A DNA stretch of 64,000 bases from G965226155 sp965226155 (GTDB lineage Bacteria; Pseudomonadota; Gammaproteobacteria; Eutrophobiales; Eutrophobiaceae), in the NCBI GenBank assembly GCA_965226155.1, contig OZ245331.1:1240001-1304000 (forward strand). Reading direction: 5' to 3'. A program made the translations under genes and the position numbers. Under the pieces are notes generated by a model. That model saw only the letters and a list, made by a program, of their open reading frames with translations, ran no database searches and was not told the origin of the DNA. This document shows positions 61,009 to 64,000 of this stretch, one piece after another. Positions within the stretch are counted from its first letter, which is position 1. The number at the start of each line of letters is the position of its first letter.

Positions 61009-62502
61009 TTAGCCAGAACATTTATTGAGTATATATTGAACCAATAATCTAACCGGTCGGCCAGTAGCGCCTTTTTTGCTGCCGCTTAACCATGCCGTCC
61101 CTGCAATATCCAGATGGGCCCAACGATATTTTTTAGTAAAGCGAGATAGGAAACACGCGGCAGTAACAGTGCCTGCTTCTCTTCCGCCTATATTCGCCAT
61201 GTCAGCAAACGGGCTCTCAAGCTGTGATTGGTATTCTTCCCAAAGCGGGAGTTGCCATGCCTTATCGCCTGCGTATTCTCCTGCTGACAACAAATCGTTT
61301 ACCAGCGGGTTGTGATTGCTCAGCAGACCAGTTGCGTGTTTCCCGAGTGCAATGACACACGCGCCGGTTAGTGTTGCGATGTCAATAACAACATCAGGAT
61401 TGAACCGTTCACAGTAGGTGAGGGCATCACATAAAATCAGTCTTCCCTCTGCATCGGTATTAAGAACTTCAATCGTTTGTCCAGACATGCTGGTGAAGAT
61501 GTCACCTGGTTTAGTGGCTGTGCCACTGGGCATGTTTTCTGTCGCCGGCACTACACCCACAACATTGATAGGTAATTTCATTTCAGACACCGCACATAAA
61601 GTACCTAGGACAGATGCGGCGCCGCACATGTCATACTTCATTTCGTCCATTGCAGGTGACGGTTTAATTGAAATGCCGCCTGTATCAAAGGTCACGCCTT
61701 TGCCCACGAGTAGTATCGGCTTTTTATCTTTTATTCCACCGCTATATTCCAAAATGATTAATTTCGCTGGTTCGACAGATCCAGCGGTTACCGAAAGCAA
61801 TGAGTTCATTCCCAATTTTTTTAATTCGGCTTCTTCTAATACACTTACCTTTAGGTTTTTATAAGTCTTGCCTAGTTGTTGTGCTTGCATTGCTAGATGG
61901 GTAGGGGTACAGATGTTGGCTGGTCTATTTGCGAGATCACGGGTTAACTTAATCCCCATTGATAGACTCTGTCCTTCAGAAATTGCTCTGTCACCTGAAG
62001 ACAGATCTCGGCGTGAAGGGACAGTTAATACAAGTTTGTGCAAAGATTTTCTTTTACGACTTTTTTTGCTTTTGAATTCTGTAAATTCATATAGGGCGTG
62101 GTTAACAATTTCTACGGTTTGCCTGATTTTCCAAGATATTTCGCGGCCCTTGATTGGAAGATCCGCAAGGTAACAAACGGCCTCAGATGCGCCTGTCTTG
62201 CTTAATTGTCTTATGGTGTTTTCGATAATTTTCCTGAATTTCTGATCATCGAGATCCCGTTCTCTACCACATCCAACTAATAATACCCTGTCAGCTAATG
62301 TGCCTGGTACGTTGTGCAAGACCAATACTTGGCCTATTTTCCCGTCAATATCTCCGCGTCTTACCAAGTTGGAAATATGCTTTTTGCTGACAGCATCGAT
62401 GGCTTTAGCTGCACTGGTCAGGCGACGTGGTTCTGTTACACCCAGAATTAAACAGGCTGTGCGCTGTTTCTCAGGGTTTCCACTTTTGATGATGAATTCC
62501 AT
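61009..62502 (-). CDS. pepA: Leucyl aminopeptidase (cytosol aminopeptidase)
   Basis: PepA is a hexameric two-metal aminopeptidase; in E. coli it also takes part in Xer recombination as a DNA-binding protein. The 497-residue protein has the metal and catalytic residues in GKGVTFDTGGISIKP, MKYDMCGAASVLG and EVLNTDAEGRLILCDAL. The N-terminal macro-like domain is present. Divergent from lptF across 169 bases. First gene of the pepA-holC-orf-valS-cysE series. Confidence 0.97.
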   Translation of the reverse strand: MEFIIKSGNPEKQRTACLILGVTEPRRLTSAAKAIDAVSKKHISNLVRRGDIDGKIGQVLVLHNVPGTLADRVLLVGCGRERDLDDQKFRKIIENTIRQLSKTGASEAVCYLADLPIKGREISWKIRQTVEIVNHALYEFTEFKSKKSRKRKSLHKLVLTVPSRRDLSSGDRAISEGQSLSMGIKLTRDLANRPANICTPTHLAMQAQQLGKTYKNLKVSVLEEAELKKLGMNSLLSVTAGSVEPAKLIILEYSGGIKDKKPILLVGKGVTFDTGGISIKPSPAMDEMKYDMCGAASVLGTLCAVSEMKLPINVVGVVPATENMPSGTATKPGDIFTSMSGQTIEVLNTDAEGRLILCDALTYCERFNPDVVIDIATLTGACVIALGKHATGLLSNHNPLVNDLLSAGEYAGDKAWQLPLWEEYQSQLESPFADMANIGGREAGTVTAACFLSRFTKKYRWAHLDIAGTAWLSGSKKGATGRPVRLLVQYILNKCSG

Positions 62503-62671
62503 ATTCTTCTGTAGTATCTGGCTGAAAGGGTAGTGTTATATGATTGTAATGTTAAATAATGGTAATCAAAACTTCGGTATCCTAGTGTTCCCGGATGTTT
62601 AACTGCTAGTCTAGCATGTGAATTTATTTTTATATAATTAGACAGACGACTAATTCGAATCGATAGAGCAA

Positions 62672-63778
62672 ATGATACTTGAGCGATATATTCACAGGGA
62701 AATCCTGTCGAAACTGGGATGGTTGATCGGCCTACTAGTATTGATATTAGCCAGTAACAAATTTGTCGACTATTTGGCCGATGCAGCGGCAGGTAAAATA
62801 CCCGGAGATTTGATCCTACAAATGCTAGTGATGAAGATGATGGCATTGTTGCCTCATTTAATGCCGGCCGCTCTATTGCTCAGTGTCATTTTAGCAATGT
62901 CGAGACTGACTCAGGATCGTGAGTTGATAGTTATATCCAGTGCTGGAGTTGATGGACGATTTACGATACTCACTATTCTGAAATTTTCATTAATGTTTTC
63001 TTTTTTTACTTTCATTCTCGGCTTCTATCTTGCTCCATGGGCAGAAGGCAAGATGAGAGAACTCAAGAGCCGAGCAGAAGTCGAGTCTGATATTGCCGGA
63101 ATAGCCGCAGGTCAATTCAAGGAATTTAACAAGGGTGACAAGGTTGTATACGTACAGGAATTATCAAACGAAAATGATTCGATGGCAGATGTATTTTTAC
63201 AAATCAAGCGAGATGAGAATCTCAGTGTGCTGAATTCAAAGAGTGCACGATATACTATTAAGGAAGAAACGGGGAGTCGCTATGTATTATTTGAAAATGG
63301 TCGGCGGTATGTTGGGCAACCAGGTATGCAAGATTACCAAATTACCCAATACAGTAAGTATGGTGTGTTATTGGAGCAAGGTGATACAGCATATATCGAA
63401 AGACGACTAGAATCAATTCCAACCTCGGAACTATGGAATTCGGAGTTGTCAATATACAAGGCTGAATTCCAATGGCGTTTATCAATTATAATCGCGTCAA
63501 TGTTGTTGCCAATGTTTGCATTTGCTCTGAACCGTTTCTCTGTAAGTGAGAGTCGTTACATCTCAATCTTTGTGGCGATTCTGGTATACTTGATCTATAG
63601 CAATTTACTAAGTTTATCGAAAAATCTTGTGAAGCGTGATGAGCTGCCAGCATATATCGGGTTGTGGTGGGCGCACATTTTGTTGTTTCTGCTGATTCTG
63701 ACAATGTTGAATTGGCCCATATTCCGACGTGTTTTAATCGCAAATTTCAGAAAGCGAATTCCGGCTGTCACCAAATGA
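62672..63778 (+). CDS. lptF: LPS export ABC transporter permease LptF
   Basis: LptF, with LptG and the ATPase LptB, extracts lipopolysaccharide from the inner membrane. The 368-residue protein has the YjgP/YjgQ layout: membrane segments at about 12-32, 53-72 and 98-120, a periplasmic beta-jellyroll-like domain (about 125-265), then three more segments to the C-terminus. The opening MILERYIHREILSKLGWLIG and MSRLTQDRELIVISSAGV are typical. The TGA overlaps the lptG ATG. Confidence 0.95.
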   Translation: MILERYIHREILSKLGWLIGLLVLILASNKFVDYLADAAAGKIPGDLILQMLVMKMMALLPHLMPAALLLSVILAMSRLTQDRELIVISSAGVDGRFTILTILKFSLMFSFFTFILGFYLAPWAEGKMRELKSRAEVESDIAGIAAGQFKEFNKGDKVVYVQELSNENDSMADVFLQIKRDENLSVLNSKSARYTIKEETGSRYVLFENGRRYVGQPGMQDYQITQYSKYGVLLEQGDTAYIERRLESIPTSELWNSELSIYKAEFQWRLSIIIASMLLPMFAFALNRFSVSESRYISIFVAILVYLIYSNLLSLSKNLVKRDELPAYIGLWWAHILLFLLILTMLNWPIFRRVLIANFRKRIPAVTK

Positions 63779-64000
63779 GAATAATCCAGCGATATATAAC
63801 TTCGAGCATGATTTGGTCAACACTGCTGGCATTATTCGTTCTAATATCGTTGTTTTCCTTTTTTACTTTAATTGATCAACTCGGGGATACAGGGCGCGGA
63901 AAGTACGGTGTGCTGCAGGCTATCACTTATGTCTTGCTCACTGTGCCTAAATTGGCTTATGAACTATTTCCCATAGCGGCCGTGATCGGCAGTATGACAG
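63775..64000 (+). CDS. lptG: LPS export ABC transporter permease LptG, N-terminal part (cut by window edge)
   Basis: The first 75 codons of LptG. It starts at an ATG that overlaps the lptF TGA (ATGA), as is usual for this pair. The reading MRIIQRYITSSMIWSTLLAL, then SLFSFFTLIDQLGDTGRGKY and TVPKLAYELFPIAAVIGSMT, matches the N-terminal two membrane segments of the family. The rest lies beyond the window. Confidence 0.95.
   Translation, partial: MRIIQRYITSSMIWSTLLALFVLISLFSFFTLIDQLGDTGRGKYGVLQAITYVLLTVPKLAYELFPIAAVIGSMT

Noticed and set aside
1..64000. tRNA, rRNA and CRISPR arrays
   Set aside because: The intergenic spaces were read on both strands and none showed a cloverleaf with a TTCRA-type T-loop, a long conserved RNA or regularly spaced repeats. 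A covariance search could still find a small RNA.

Overview
This 64 kb window looks like the chromosome of a low-to-moderate GC gammaproteobacterium. The evidence is gene order: ndk-rlmN-pilW-rodZ-hisS-yfgM-bamB-der, gcvR / dapA-bamC, lptFG / pepA-holC-valS and rpe-trpE...trpGDC are all gammaproteobacterial arrangements. No rRNA, tRNA or CRISPR array was found, and I cannot name a genus.

Layout. 1-9.3 kb (minus strand): tryptophan genes trpC (cut by the window edge), trpD, trpG, then about 5 kb of accessory DNA, then trpE and rpe. The accessory stretch holds a DUF3592 protein, a methyltransferase, a DUF1772 protein, an NAD(P)-binding reductase, three decayed genes, a dead IS30-family element, and five copies of a short palindrome that sit at gene 3' ends. 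9.4-14.2 kb: a DUF3530 protein, a second dead IS30 copy, queG, an AI-2E family permease and gcvR. 14.4-24 kb: dapA-bamC, then the der...ndk housekeeping block, which lacks the usual ispG. 24.1-32.3 kb: a complete SUF iron-sulfur operon (iscR-sufA-sufB-sufC-sufD-sufS-sufU-sufT-Rieske) under a convincing IscR-type promoter, with an intact IS30 element inserted between sufB and sufC. 32.5-35.3 kb: a TPR protein and a Fur-type iron permease fused to a cytochrome c domain, behind a Fur-box-like site.

35.3-56.2 kb (minus strand) is the centrepiece: a 21 kb run of eight genes that appears to be one transcription unit. It encodes a polyunsaturated fatty acid synthase (PfaD enoyl reductase; a KS-MAT-ACPx3-KR-DH megasynthase; a KS-CLF-AT-DH-DH megasynthase), then OleA, OleB, OleC and OleD of head-to-head olefin synthesis, then an Sfp-type phosphopantetheinyl transferase. 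Several stop/start overlaps tie the genes together. The simplest reading is a dedicated pathway: the transferase activates the ACPs, the Pfa enzymes build a polyunsaturated acyl chain, OleA condenses two chains, OleD reduces, OleC forms a beta-lactone and OleB decarboxylates it to a long-chain polyene hydrocarbon. OleA carries an unusual insert of 13-residue repeats.

56.4-64 kb: cysE, valS, a small hypothetical protein, holC and pepA on the minus strand, divergent from lptF and lptG (cut by the window edge), which encode the LPS export permease pair.
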